From Neckera pumila (Eukaryota; Streptophyta; Bryopsida; Hypnales; Neckeraceae): a stretch of DNA of 64,000 nt. This document shows positions 1 to 11,838 of this stretch, one piece after another. Made by a program: the position numbers and the translations under genes. Location of the stretch: NCBI GenBank assembly GCA_963969595.1, contig OZ018409.1, positions 15,656,975 through 15,720,974 on the forward strand. Reading direction: 5' to 3'. The notes below the pieces were generated by a model. That model worked only from the letters and a program-made list of their open reading frames with translations. It was not told the DNA's origin and did no database searches. Position 1 is the first letter of the stretch. Each line of letters begins with the position of its first letter.

Positions 1-99
1 GCTGCCGCAGAGCAAGCTGAGGAAGAGGCTTCAGAAAAAGAGCTTCAGAAATCCCTGGAAGAAGCTGAACGTTTGCGGGAGGAGCCCAAGAAAGCCTGA
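1..99 (+). CDS. 3' end of a Coa1/TIM21-like gene, copy 1 (cut by window edge)
   Basis: Only the last 32 codons are inside the window. They encode an Ala/Glu-rich charged helix ending EEPKKA and then a TGA stop at 97-99. The segment is nearly identical to the C-terminus of the gene at 19.0-20.4 kb, including about 150 bp of 3' sequence, so the two are recent paralogues. In this copy the frame stops after PKKA; in the other copy the equivalent codon is TTA and the protein runs on. The upstream exons lie outside the window. The short piece has no diagnostic motif by itself and its function is inferred only from the paralogue. Confidence 0.7.
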   Translation, partial: AAAEQAEEEASEKELQKSLEEAERLREEPKKA

Positions 100-1824
100 G
101 TTAACTTCAAGCTCGTCTTTTATTCAGGTGTGGTGCACCAGAGACCAGGTTGCAGCACATCTTGCTTAGAGAAATTAATGAATAAATACCAGCTCATCCT
201 GTGAACAATAATCTCGACGATTGGGAAGCCATATTCGTATTTCGGTTTTCCTGCTGAATCCATACTCAGCTGCGAGCCACTGTGCCACTGCTTGAAGCCT
301 TTGGAGCGTTAGTTCTCGGAAGTCTAATCAAGGCTTCAGGTGTCAGGACCTAGCTTCTTTGTCACAAGTTCAGGTGTGATCAAGTTAAGACATATTACAT
401 GTCTGACACGGAGCCTGCTGTTGAAGTTTGCACATGCAATATGTTGAGTTGAAGGTCTCCTATAAACTACAGGTGAAAACTAAGTGCATGGTTAAGTTTC
501 TAAGGCTCTCTAGTGGATCTGAAATTCTGCTTGCCAATTCACTGTGTGTCTGGTCGGGCCAATAGAAAACTTCAAAAGAGTTGCACTTTTTGGATTTCTT
601 CGTTTTTGTGGATTCTAAAGGATTTCTTCATTTCTAACGATTGAAATCCAGAAATCATCGTCTTTCCGTAAATCGTAACTTCCTTTCATATGTTCGTACG
701 GTTTTCAGTACAACATGGTATTCTGATCTGAAAAGGCAAATCAAACCACAATACGATGGACATGAACTTCCAAGAACAAAGACTAGAACGAATCTCTGTT
801 ACAGTTGGCGTTGGAAAACTCTACTACAACCTAATGGGCCGCTCACACCGAGGACTAACATAGGTGGTACATGAGTTCAACCAATTCAATATCTCACTTA
901 TTCTTGTTTATTGATCATGGTAGGTGAGGTGGTAGGATTGCATTTGTAGAACAATTAGTGCCAGTGATGTTGGGATATGGTTAGAGCTTTTGATAGAGCC
1001 TATTCTCACTTTCAATTTCTAAGCCATTTGTTTGCAGTGAGTATTTGTTTGCAGTGATCACTCCAGTTATCTACTGTAGTACATCCACAGTCGCATAGTG
1101 TGTACTGTGTAGCATTCAACTCCATGTCCATAGATACTTATGTCATAACGGGATCCCATTTGGCTTTCGGAGATAGTAAGGAAAGTCTGGTAAGGATACA
1201 AGATTAAGAACTTCTTTTGTTAATTGTTGTGGCAGTGACTCTCTTAAGTATCCAAGTTCTACATACAAAGACCTAGACTACTCCATGACTACTCCGTTCC
1301 AAGAAAAAGATGACAAGTTAAGTATACAAGTAAGAAATACAGGTTTTCAAAGAGTCGAAGCTCCCATTATATCGTCATCACCGTTCAATACTACTGTACT
1401 GTACAATGCTCCAGCGATGCCGTGAGCCTGAACGCAAAATTCACAAAGAAACATGACCTCAACCCTCGAAACCGCTCAAGACCTTTTCATCAAGAGAAGA
1501 GACTAGGGTATGCCAGTCACGTCCGAACTTCAAACCCTAATTGCTTTGATAACCGTTGCATAAAAAGTAGGGAAATCACTCCACCAAATTGCAAAAAAGA
1601 AGAGGAAGAATACCACAAAATTGCTCAAAAGATTCTCAATTCCTACACTGAGCTCAAAAATTTCTCGGGGCAAGGCGCAAGTACATCGACATGTTTACTT
1701 GATTTCTGACCTAAAAAGCTACAGAATTGCGAGTGCCAAAGGGAAGAAGAATCGAGCTGCATTGCGCCACTGCATTGATCCTCACAAATTCAGAGATGAA
1801 GAAAAAGAAGAGGCAAGCTTTCTG
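100..1824. other. 3' flank and intergenic DNA, no gene recognised
   Basis: The first 150 bp continue the similarity to the 3' flank of the Coa1/TIM21-like gene near 20.45 kb. The rest contains short open frames without family resemblance. The last 60 bp before the L9 stop match the 3' flank of the second L9 gene, so they are probably 3' UTR. Confidence 0.5.
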
Positions 1825-2439
1825 CTACTGCCCGATGACATTGATTTTGACCTGCGCCACGACCTCGGGGTGCAGCTTGATCTCCACCACGTACTGCCCG
1901 ACCTCCCGCACCTCCGGCACCGTCACCTCGCGCTTGTCCACCTCTTGCTTCGTGTTCGCCCGGATGATGTCCACCACGTCCTGCGAAGTCACGGAACCGA
2001 AGATGAGCTTGCCCTGCCCGCCCTTCTTCCGACGGATCGTCAACGCGCCCGCGGCCTGCAGCGTCCGCGCCACGCTCTCCGCCTCCGCCTTCACGGCCTT
2101 GCGCGCCTCCTCCTTGCGCAGCTCCTCCAGGCGGATGGCCTTAAGAATCTCGGGAGTCGCCAGGCGAGCCTTGCCCGTCGGGTACAGGAAGTTGCGGAAG
2201 TAGCCCGTCTTCACGGCGAGGAGCGCGCCCGTCTTGCCCAGGTACTGCACGTCCTCCGTCAAAATCACCTGTCGACGCTTCTGCACGCGCTTGTCCGCCA
2301 CCACGGAAAGGGGCTGGTAGCTGCTGCCGCTCGTGGTGGGCGCGGCGGAAGACGAAGAAGCAGAGGATTTAGAGTTGGTTTGAGAACGCAGGCCTTCGAA
2401 GGAGGGCAGCAGAGCCGGCAACGCCAGGGAGTTCGCCAT
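1825..2439 (-). CDS. RPL9: Plastid 50S ribosomal protein L9, nuclear gene, copy 1
   Basis: An intronless frame of 204 codons encodes bacterial-type ribosomal protein L9 (bL9), which binds 23S rRNA in the large subunit of the plastid ribosome. The N-terminal 40-45 residues are Ser/Ala-rich and lack acids, as expected of a chloroplast transit peptide (MANSLALPALLPSFEG). The mature part starts near KRVQKRRQVILTEDV and contains the L9 signature with GKTGALLAVKTGYFRNFLYP, followed by the long connecting helix (EELRKEEARKAVKAEAE) and the C-terminal domain ending VKINVIGQ. I chose the ATG at 2439 because the same start is conserved in copy 2. The gene is strongly GC-rich in an AT-rich setting. Copy 2 (36516-37136) differs at only three residues over this length. 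The gene is divergent from the DCC gene across about 500 bp. Confidence 0.93.
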   Translation of the reverse strand: MANSLALPALLPSFEGLRSQTNSKSSASSSSAAPTTSGSSYQPLSVVADKRVQKRRQVILTEDVQYLGKTGALLAVKTGYFRNFLYPTGKARLATPEILKAIRLEELRKEEARKAVKAEAESVARTLQAAGALTIRRKKGGQGKLIFGSVTSQDVVDIIRANTKQEVDKREVTVPEVREVGQYVVEIKLHPEVVAQVKINVIGQ

Positions 2440-2947
2440 CGCCGTAGCCGAGGAGTGTTTTTCCAAATTGCCAAAGAGAATTCTCCCCAATCAATCCCCG
2501 TGATGACCACCTCCTGGGCTCCTCTCCGTACAGTAACAGCGAAAAACCCATTCAGTTGGCTTCCGCATTCCTCAGCATTCCAGTGCAGATTGCAGAAGCG
2601 CCGTTTCGGATAAGGGGAGTGGGGTTGCCTCGCTTGGATGAGACTTGAATGATTTCCCTTTTCTGGGCTCCATGGTTGCCCAAAAGGTACAGTGCCTAGT
2701 GGTACAGTTCCAAGTGCACAAAGGAACCTTGTTTTGCCACGTCATATGCTCTCAACCCAATGAAAAAGCTGTGAGGGACGGGAAATGCAAGAAAGAAACC
2801 ACAAGCAATTACCGACAACGAACCCTCCGCAAATGGGTTCATCACTTGGAAGAGAAGATACAACCCGAAATTGAATTGAGAAGCTTCCATCATTTAGGGG
2901 TTTGCTAGCTGTGTGCAGTTCTCGAATTTGCAAAGAATTGCGAGGCG
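2440..2947. promoter_or_regulatory. Shared intergenic region of the divergent L9 and DCC genes
   Basis: The two start codons face away from each other across 508 bp, so this stretch must hold both 5' UTRs and either two promoters or one bidirectional promoter. Sequence just 5' of the L9 start is also present upstream of copy 2 and is probably 5' UTR. Short open frames here are not convincing genes. Confidence 0.5.
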
Positions 2948-5630
2948 ATGGCGACGTCGCTGGGGTTCCACGGGAGTTCACAACAGCTTCTGGTTGCATC
3001 TGTGAGCCGTCTCTCACTCACTGCGAGAGTGGCTAGTTGCTATGGCAGAGTCAGGAGACCGCTATTAGTCGCTGGCCTTGGTGGATCTTCAAATTTGGGG
3101 CCCGCGGTTGAGAAGCCGTCTACGAGTGCTCTGGAAGTGAGTACCGCAATTTGCATTCGGTGGTGATTCGATTGTTGTTTGCTATTGAGTGTCTGAAATT
3201 TAGCGGCTATGGCGGTTCTGCTAGCGGAACTGCTGGTATGCGGAGTTTTTTCTGATCTGCGTTAGTTTTTTTTCAAATTTGCAATGCCGAATTGGTGGAT
3301 GTAATCAATCACTGCTTACACCTTTCTCATTCTTGCTCCGCGGTACCTTGCCAATTTACACTTCTCAATCCTTTCCCTCGACAGACTCTCTAGGGTTTTG
3401 CATGGAGATTTTTACATTTCTTCCGTCTGGAATTCGTAATTCCGATGTAACCCGATGTAATTCATGGAAAGTCATGTTACGAGTATTTCACTGTCTGAAC
3501 TTTCTCCGTCCGTTTTTCTGTGAATGTGTAGATTGCGACTTGCTACATCCCTAGGGCATTTGGAAGGTGAGTCTCTCGACATTGTACTACATAGGTGATT
3601 GCAAAGGAGGTGATCGTCCATCTTGATGAAATTTTGATCGGTTTGCTCTGTCATAGAGTTTCCGTTTCGAAACATCGTTAGTAACGCGTTTTTCAGGAGT
3701 TTCTGGGGACTCATTTCACTTGGAAGTAATTGTCCAGGCTGCTCTGTTTCTGCCTCCAGGATCATCTCTGTTACTCGTCCCCCACTCTCCCCTCATTCAA
3801 GCCTCTATTCTGCATTGCGGTATAGTTCCATGTCCGGGGATGTGGAGACTGGAGAGGATATAAAGGAAGATTCTGGTATGGAGAACAGAGACTGGAAAAT
3901 CAAGATGTTATACGATGGCGAGTGCCCGCTTTGCATGAGAGAGGTGAACACCTCATCATTCTCCATACTCCTTCTGATTCTTGAGGAGTGAAACTCATAC
4001 ATCTATGAAGCTGCTCCAGGGTTAATATTTTCTTTTCACATGTCTGGTTTGCGACAGGTGAATATGTTGAGAGAAAGGAACGAGAAGCACGGTGCTATTA
4101 AGTTCGTTGACATATGTGCTGACGACTATTCTGCTGAGGAGAACGGTGATATTGGCTATGAGAAGGTAATGCTGTAACACTATGGTGAGGCAACTTCATA
4201 TGATTCCTATCGTCGTCATTTACCTATGTCTTCAATTATTCTCTGAAAGACTGGCTTTAGTAAAGCAAACGGTTAATCGCACGTGGTCTACTTTCCATAT
4301 GTCTCTTTCCTTATAATCCTCAGTGCAATCTTCAATTTAATGCTCAATATAATCTTCAAGTATGATATTCAGTAATTGAAATGTTCGAATCCCTAATCAG
4401 CAATCTTAGAATGGCACTATTCTTGTAACTGTATGTCGTAGTTCTATTAAACATTAGAAATCCTTTCTTTGGAATAATGTACCCCAACATGCTACTATTG
4501 CTTTTTCATGTCTCATATTCATTGGATACCAAAACTTTCTACATTGATGAACCATTGCTTAGCCTCTTCCCTTAGGTTAGCGACAAAGAGGACTATACTG
4601 TCCTTACAGTGTGGTTTGATCATTGTGCATTGTTATTTTTTCAGGGACAGTGAGTTACATAATGATTTTGCATGTAAATCCACTTTTGATGAGCCACCGC
4701 AATTTGATGCCTTTCCGGCTATACTGATTGGTATTCATCGGGTTGAAGCCTTCTCCCTCTTCTGATAGTTAACGATGTGTGCAGGCAATGGGTCGAATCC
4801 ATGCAATACGTGACAATGAGGAAGTCTTAACAAATGTTGCGGTACGAGCTCATTTTTCTTGAGTTTATGTGTTGGCAACCGGTATATTCAAAGCTTTCAA
4901 GTATTCTCTTTCAGTTTCTCATCAATAACTTCTGTTTCTGGTGATGGAGTCTGAAGGCTTTCAGAGCGCTGTATGAAGAAGTGGGACTAGGATGGGTGTA
5001 TGCAATAACTAAATACGAGCCGGTACGTTGAGATTCAACTCCTACTTTAAGAAAATGTTGGATTTTTGAACAACTGAGTTCAATGGGGCTGTCAATAAAT
5101 GCCATGTCTGGATCTTAGTAGTCTGGTTGCTGGAAGCAGTTGCATCATACTGATAAAATTAATCGTTGTTGCTTTCAGTGGGCAAGCATTATAGATACCG
5201 TATATGACTTCTGGGCCAAGTACCGGTTGCCCATCACAGGTAGGAATATTTCACAGAAAACTTCTGGTATAGCAAAATATTGTAGCTTGCCAAATTCTGA
5301 TTTCTGCTTTGGGGTTTAGGAGAGCTGCTTGATTTCGGGCTTTTAACACCTACGAATTGTCGTCTTACAGGAAGACCACCTTTGGCTGCAGTTCTTGAGA
5401 AGAGGCGACAAATGAAGGTCACCACGAAAGCATCTCATTACACTTCAGTTTTAGCATAATGAAAGACAGTTCTTCATATTTGTAGACTCAATTCCATTCT
5501 CAAGTTTCACTATGTATGAAGTAGACGAACATTTAATAGCAGCGCTTCTAATTTGAATCCGCTATGTGTTTCTTATGTGCTACAGATGGCAGGTGGTAAG
5601 AGCATTGCTGAGAGGTGCCGCGTGGACTGA
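2948..5630 (+). CDS. DCC-family thiol-disulfide oxidoreductase-like protein, nine exons
   Basis: I can build a 263-residue model from exons 2948-3136, 3532-3566, 3760-3943, 4058-4165, 4785-4841, 4957-5022, 5179-5239, 5371-5417 and 5586-5630, with consistent phases and GT-AG borders. Exon 2 is a 35-nt microexon; it is needed to bring exon 1 (phase 0) into frame with exon 3. The family signature LYDGECPLCMREV is in exon 3 (CPLC near residues 130-133), followed by VDICADD, then GWVYAITKYEP and WAKYRLPITGRPPL, the usual plant DCC order. The first 60-80 residues are Ser/Arg-rich, suggesting organelle import. The DUF393/DCC family is named for its DxxCxxC-like motif; substrates in plants are not known to me. 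The stop lies 15 bp before a TTAA element, which must therefore be in or next to the 3' UTR. Confidence 0.88.
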
Positions 5631-5648
5631 TTCTGTGTTTTTAGTTAA

Positions 5649-6063
5649 CCCCTGAAGGACCGGGGGTGTTTATCAAGAGATATTGTCAAAAAAACTGACA
5701 TTTTGTAGTGCATTGCCCAAAAATTGAAAATAAAATCTTTCTCTTGGAACTTCAACTGTACAAAAGTGTAGTAGACTACTTTGATAATGTGTTGAAAAAA
5801 TTTCAGTCCATTTGGTTAGGTGGATTGAAAAATTATAATGTTGAAATGAGAAAAACAACTTCTTTTGATTCCTAAGCAAAATTTCAGAAGCAAATATGGA
5901 GTCTAGCTTACTCTGCAATAAGGAGGTTAAGTGAATTGACAATATACTCATCTTTTTTTTTAGGATTTCTTGTGCAATTAAGAAAAATTTTACTTTGAAA
6001 TCCAAGGCGAGAGAAACATTTCAAATATCTGGGAAAAAATTTTAAGAACTTTGACTTCACAGA
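5649..6063 (+). mobile_element. Truncated TTAA-flanked (piggyBac-like) element
   Basis: The left end is CCCCTGAAGGACCGG directly after TTAA (5645-5648). No matching right end follows: the element stops at 6063/6064, where the left arm of the large inverted duplication begins. It starts 15 bp after the DCC stop codon, so DCC transcripts probably end inside it. AT-rich, no coding potential seen. Confidence 0.7.
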
Positions 6064-6318
6064 TTGCAATCGGCTGCAGCTCCTCCAGGGCCGAGGAAAG
6101 CGATCGGGCATGGCCGAGGACAGAACCTCCATGCAGTGTGCCAACCTCTTCAGATGTCTGTTCCACAGCAACAAGCACTCCCCGTCGTTACCCGAGCGGG
6201 TAGTTGTGTACGCACCGGGCGGACTGGACTTGAGAAACACCGCAGCAGGGGGAGAATCGACAGGAACGCAGCCACGGCGACAGAGCAACGCCCAAGGCGG
6301 GGCAATCGATTCGGACAT
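6064..6318 (-). pseudogene. Exon-1 fragment of the class IV aminotransferase gene
   Basis: Within the left arm the start codon (6318-6316) and first 85 codons of the aminotransferase gene are repeated, including the GAYTTTRS and RHLKRLA motifs. The copy ends 24 nt before the exon-1 donor and lacks the second exon. Reading continues into the truncated TTAA element and stops near 5908, giving a chimeric 136-codon frame. It cannot make a working enzyme, but it still has the complete duplicated upstream region, so it may be transcribed. Confidence 0.85.
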
Positions 6319-7352
6319 CGTGGTATGCCCTAGCTCGCCTGCAATGCGAATGAGGATATAACGTTGCTCAGAAACTTGCGCACGACATGAACAAAACGCC
6401 AGCGGCTAGCGGCCTGCACTAGCTTAGCTTAAGTTAGCTCAATTCAAGCGCAAATTAAAACGAACGCCCGAAACACAGAATTGAAATCGCGGGAGCCAAC
6501 AACAACTGACGTACCGGAAGCAAAAAATAAAAGGAATGTGTACCCGTCAGAACGCCCTCCGTCCATCACCACCCAGGCGAGCCCAGGCGGGACGTTCATC
6601 TAGCAAGCCGATTGCCAACGCTCGAGAGTGAGGCAATCCGCTGCGGCAATCGCGCTCAGAACGGAGGGCCCTGAATCATCGTCCGGGTTGAAGGTCTTGT
6701 CTATGTTAGAGAACACAGATCAGATGTACGCACTATAGAACAGATCCTGTTCAAGTATAGTCGTGTTAGAAAAAGGTCCAGCTCCTTCCCTTATACCCGA
6801 CCACGGACGAACTGCCTAACGATATTGGGTATATGCCAAGCTTTTCCATACTGTAACTTACCAGTACAGCAGTGTTAGTAGTGGTTCAGGTAAGGTAGAA
6901 GCAGAACCCTAGAACTCACGGGAACTCAAAGAACTTAATTGCCATCCATAGATATTCTTGCCTAAAATCTACAAAGCACCCTTGGTCGCTTTATGAGCAC
7001 ACTATCTTACACGGACTTTGAAAACTCACAGTTTAAGTCTCTTATAGTGCAGCATACCAAAAAAGGCTTAAGAAGCTAATTTAGGATACGCTTTTGGCTT
7101 CAAACAAACAACAAAAAAGTAAGCCATTGCATAATAGGAAAAATGTTTGATTCCTTTTTGGATGCATTGAGGTGTGGTTATTTTCTAGGTAACACTTCAA
7201 AAAATTACCATGCGATAAAAAAGAAGGGAAGGGAGAGAGAGAGAGATATGGTGTGAGATAATTCAAACTTATGTGCACACTTGATGGTAGCAGTTGCTAA
7301 CTCTGTAGTTGTTCACCTACTATGGATAGGACAATATCTTCTTCAATTTAGT
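6064..7352 (-). repeat. Left arm of a 1289-bp inverted duplication
   Basis: This is the reverse complement of 10550-11838. The positional sum 17902 holds at both ends, so there is no net indel, and all stretches I compared base by base were identical. The arm carries the putative promoter, 5' UTR and most of exon 1 of the aminotransferase gene, pointing toward the DCC gene. Beyond 6063 and 7352 the similarity stops abruptly. Confidence 0.95.
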
Positions 7353-9572
7353 ACTAAAGCAAGAATTGGATATTGTAGAACGCAAGCTTCATGGCAAATC
7401 TAATCAAAACTAAGATAGATCAAAACAATTGAGAGTCCAAAGATGGAATTAATTGGCTAGTTATTAAAGATTACAATGATTGTTCAAGTTTAATGTTTGG
7501 GGTTCTATAAAGGCTCTCAAACACTTTGCCACCGGCTTTCTCTACTAAGTTGTTCATGAAAGCATTTGCATAGGATGGTTGCAAGAAAGACCGACTAGTT
7601 TTTGTAGCGTTTTTTGCAATGCTCATTTATTTTTGGGGAGTACTGTATAATTAGAAAAACATTTTTTTTTAAATGTGAAAAATATATACTAAATATGTTC
7701 AGTGTATACATCTTTAAGAAGAAGGTACCCTAAGAAGGAAAAGCGTAAAAAATTTCTTTAAGTAAGTGAACTAGAAAAGTGCAAAAATCTCATGAAAATA
7801 GGTAATTTCACATTTTAATTTGTGAAAATTAGGAAAAGCAATTTAAAAAAAAATTAAGAATTGAAAATTTGGGAGAACTTTATGATGTAGAGATTTCATC
7901 AAAAGAATGATCTTAAAACCATCTTCATTGTTAAAAAATGCGCATGCAAAAGAGCCCTATTAGCATGCATGTAGAAGACATAAAATAAAATATTTATAGA
8001 CTCCCTTTGGTAAAAACATGACTTCTTACTTTGGGAATAGACCACAAAAATTTCAACTCTAGATCTTTAATTTTGGATATTCCCTAGCACTAAAAAACTC
8101 TAAACCGCAAAATGTGACAAATTAATTGAATTGAAATTTAATTATAAAATAATTTATCAAATACAGGCTTCAAAAGTCATAGCGGATGACAAGAGAGTCA
8201 CTCTCATTGTGACTCAAAATAGTACCATCTTTCTTGCAATCACCCCATACAACTTCAACTTCTCAATTTTGCTCTTGGAATCCTTAGAGTAACCATAGCA
8301 AACAACATTAATTGTTTTATAGGAGGATCTTGTTGTTGTGTAAGAGTATACAATCATTATGATTTGAATATGCTTAAAATTGTGATTTTGTTGCCATATC
8401 ACAAGGTTTCATAAAAGAAAAGTGATCATTTAAATTGGAGTGGCATTTCAGGGACATTATGCTTTGAAGATGTTTATATTAGAAATTGTATGGTGATGTA
8501 GGGGGATTGTTTGGCTTGTCAATTTATTGGCCATTTTATGAAGGAGTGAACAATGGAGCAGAGTATGATGTGATTGACAACTACCACAATTACAATTTCA
8601 TTCAATTTTTATCGATTGGCCAAAATTCCTTATATTGAGAAATGCTCAACAATCCCCATCTGTGGACAGTGAAGAAACAAAAGGACTAAAGTAATAATGG
8701 AGTGGTTCAATAGAACCCATCAGGATGTTAGTACATTGGATGTTATTATTGAAATAAAACCTCAAGTTGTTTTATTAGACGTTCACTAAAATCAATTTCC
8801 TAAATTATGAAAACGTCACATAACTTGGATTTCTTGTAGTGGTGAGAAAATGAAAGAATTGGTAGGTGGTAGTTGCAGAGTGCTATCCAAGTCCCTATCT
8901 CAACTACATGGTACCATTGTCTAACTCAAATAGAATATGATTGGATTGGGATGAAGATCCTCTAAATCCAACACTCGTTGAGAAGTTTTAAAGACATCCC
9001 AAAATGAAGAGTCTAGCTCTAATTTTTTGAAACCTTCAAGTGGAATACCTAATTCTAAGTCAAGGGTGGGATAGTCCATGACTTCCGAATCCAAATGGAC
9101 TGTAGGACTTTCACTAGGATACTCCAGCATGGATAATCTTATAAGTACCACATGTCAAGTAACTATCTTGTTGAATATATATACTAAATGAGAGTGTTGT
9201 AAATGGTATAGCCTATTTATAAGGTGTTAGAGGATAAGTAATATGGCTACATGATTTATACCTAATATCACTAAATATTATTAGTATATACAAAAAAAAA
9301 CTATGAGTGATATTATAAAAGTCCAATCCGGTTTTTGTTTATTGAAGTTAATTTAATTTAGTTTAATTTAAAATTTAATTTAAAATTTTGGAGTTATATA
9401 AATGTTAGTTATGAATTGTCAAAGTTTTTGGTATGAAAGATATTATGACCATAGAGGAACACCAATGTAAAGTACAAAATATAAAGTAGTCAACTATTAA
9501 TTCAAAGTTAACATTTTAAAACTCAACTAAGTCCAAAAAGTGGAAAATCATAAAAAATGGAGTTGGTGGAAA
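7353..9572. other. Spacer of the inverted duplication, AT-rich, no gene recognised
   Basis: Very AT-rich with many poly-A and poly-T runs. Small frames occur (for example a 76-codon minus-strand frame near 8.9-9.15 kb), but none shows a motif I recognise. It could be old retroelement debris. Confidence 0.5.
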
Positions 9573-9576
9573 ATAA

Positions 9577-10502
9577 CCCCTAAAGTTTCATGACTATGTA
9601 ATCACCAAAAACGCTCCAAAACTGCCATTTCTAATACAACTACCAAATTTTTGGAAAAAAACAATTTTTGACACATGTAACCTTAGGATCTTGTAATATG
9701 ATATTTTGAAAACATGAGGTAAAAATTTCAGAAAATTCCACCGTGTGGATCATAAGATATAAGCACTCAAAGTCTTGAAAACCATTTTTTCAATCCTGTG
9801 AAAAACCGGGCAGCTGCACTTTGCAAGCTTACTTTTCAATGAAAAAATGCCAATAAAGGTGGTGCTTCTTTTGAATTCAGTTTCCTAAACAAGTTGTCTA
9901 TATGCATGAAAAATTTCACATCATTTGGAATTGTACAACATATAGGAAAAAAATAGTAAGTAGAAAGAAGTAGAAAATGATTCAAAATACTAAATTGTTA
10001 AAAATTTAATCATGGAATTTAAAAATGTCACTCCCAACGGTTGTAATGTTGTAATAATCAATCTACATCCTAAGGTTTTATTTTTTTCCAAAAATATTGA
10101 AAATTGAGTTAAATAATCGATTTTAAAGTTTTTTTTAGAGTAGAGAATCCATAACTGCCCACAAACCAAAAACTCTCATAACTTTTGACTCATTGATTGA
10201 AATGGAGTGACTCAAAGCTTTTTAAGTAAAATATAAATGTAGAGAACCAATTTCAAAAAAAAATTCCGGAAAAAATGATTTTTCCCTGATCTGCCCAAAC
10301 TGCCCGGTTACAAAAAAAAGTAACATATCAGGTCACAACTTTTGACTCATATTTTGAAATCTTATGAAACTTGGTACACATGAAGATATTCCTCGCCCCC
10401 ACCTTCTGTTAAAATTTCAGCCTCAAATATGGATATCTCTAGTCACATGTACCTGCTCAAAATTTCTATACAGCCAAAAAACGCATGTTGGTCCTTTAGG
10501 GG
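9577..10502 (+). mobile_element. Complete TTAA-family element, 926 bp, flanked by ATAA
   Basis: It starts CCCCTAAAG and ends TTGGTCCTTTAGGGG, with ATAA directly on both sides (9573-9576 and 10503-10506). The 4-bp direct repeat supports a real target duplication at a near-TTAA site. The interior shares long stretches with the element at 53576-54842, for example around 10140-10240 and the last 150 bp. No transposase frame is visible. Its right end is 47 bp from the right arm of the inverted duplication. Confidence 0.8.
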
Positions 10503-10549
10503 ATAATATACATGTCGTATAAGTAAGTGAACAAGACGATTTTCTAGGA

Positions 10550-11838
10550 ACTAAATTGAAGAAGATATTGTCCTATCCATAGTAGGTGAACAACTACAGA
10601 GTTAGCAACTGCTACCATCAAGTGTGCACATAAGTTTGAATTATCTCACACCATATCTCTCTCTCTCTCCCTTCCCTTCTTTTTTATCGCATGGTAATTT
10701 TTTGAAGTGTTACCTAGAAAATAACCACACCTCAATGCATCCAAAAAGGAATCAAACATTTTTCCTATTATGCAATGGCTTACTTTTTTGTTGTTTGTTT
10801 GAAGCCAAAAGCGTATCCTAAATTAGCTTCTTAAGCCTTTTTTGGTATGCTGCACTATAAGAGACTTAAACTGTGAGTTTTCAAAGTCCGTGTAAGATAG
10901 TGTGCTCATAAAGCGACCAAGGGTGCTTTGTAGATTTTAGGCAAGAATATCTATGGATGGCAATTAAGTTCTTTGAGTTCCCGTGAGTTCTAGGGTTCTG
11001 CTTCTACCTTACCTGAACCACTACTAACACTGCTGTACTGGTAAGTTACAGTATGGAAAAGCTTGGCATATACCCAATATCGTTAGGCAGTTCGTCCGTG
11101 GTCGGGTATAAGGGAAGGAGCTGGACCTTTTTCTAACACGACTATACTTGAACAGGATCTGTTCTATAGTGCGTACATCTGATCTGTGTTCTCTAACATA
11201 GACAAGACCTTCAACCCGGACGATGATTCAGGGCCCTCCGTTCTGAGCGCGATTGCCGCAGCGGATTGCCTCACTCTCGAGCGTTGGCAATCGGCTTGCT
11301 AGATGAACGTCCCGCCTGGGCTCGCCTGGGTGGTGATGGACGGAGGGCGTTCTGACGGGTACACATTCCTTTTATTTTTTGCTTCCGGTACGTCAGTTGT
11401 TGTTGGCTCCCGCGATTTCAATTCTGTGTTTCGGGCGTTCGTTTTAATTTGCGCTTGAATTGAGCTAACTTAAGCTAAGCTAGTGCAGGCCGCTAGCCGC
11501 TGGCGTTTTGTTCATGTCGTGCGCAAGTTTCTGAGCAACGTTATATCCTCATTCGCATTGCAGGCGAGCTAGGGCATACCACGATGTCCGAATCGATTGC
11601 CCCGCCTTGGGCGTTGCTCTGTCGCCGTGGCTGCGTTCCTGTCGATTCTCCCCCTGCTGCGGTGTTTCTCAAGTCCAGTCCGCCCGGTGCGTACACAACT
11701 ACCCGCTCGGGTAACGACGGGGAGTGCTTGTTGCTGTGGAACAGACATCTGAAGAGGTTGGCACACTGCATGGAGGTTCTGTCCTCGGCCATGCCCGATC
11801 GCTTTCCTCGGCCCTGGAGGAGCTGCAGCCGATTGCAA
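10550..11838 (+). repeat. Right arm of the 1289-bp inverted duplication
   Basis: This arm is the reverse complement of 6064-7352 and is continuous with the intact aminotransferase gene, so it is probably the source copy. It includes about 1.03 kb upstream of the start codon, with a CT repeat at 10656-10670, and ends inside exon 1. Confidence 0.95.

Noticed and set aside
1621..2613. 330-codon plus-strand frame over the L9 gene
   Set aside because: It is the opposite strand of the GC-rich L9 gene, rich in Leu/Arg/His with no family motif; the same shadow occurs over copy 2 (36264-37091, minus).
7081..7278. 65-codon frame present twice (also 10624-10821)
   Set aside because: The exact repetition is caused by the inverted duplication, not by conservation; the region is upstream DNA of the aminotransferase gene.
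8921..9151. 76-codon minus-strand frame as a possible retroelement gene
   Set aside because: No zinc knuckle, protease, integrase or reverse transcriptase motif, and no LTRs found nearby.
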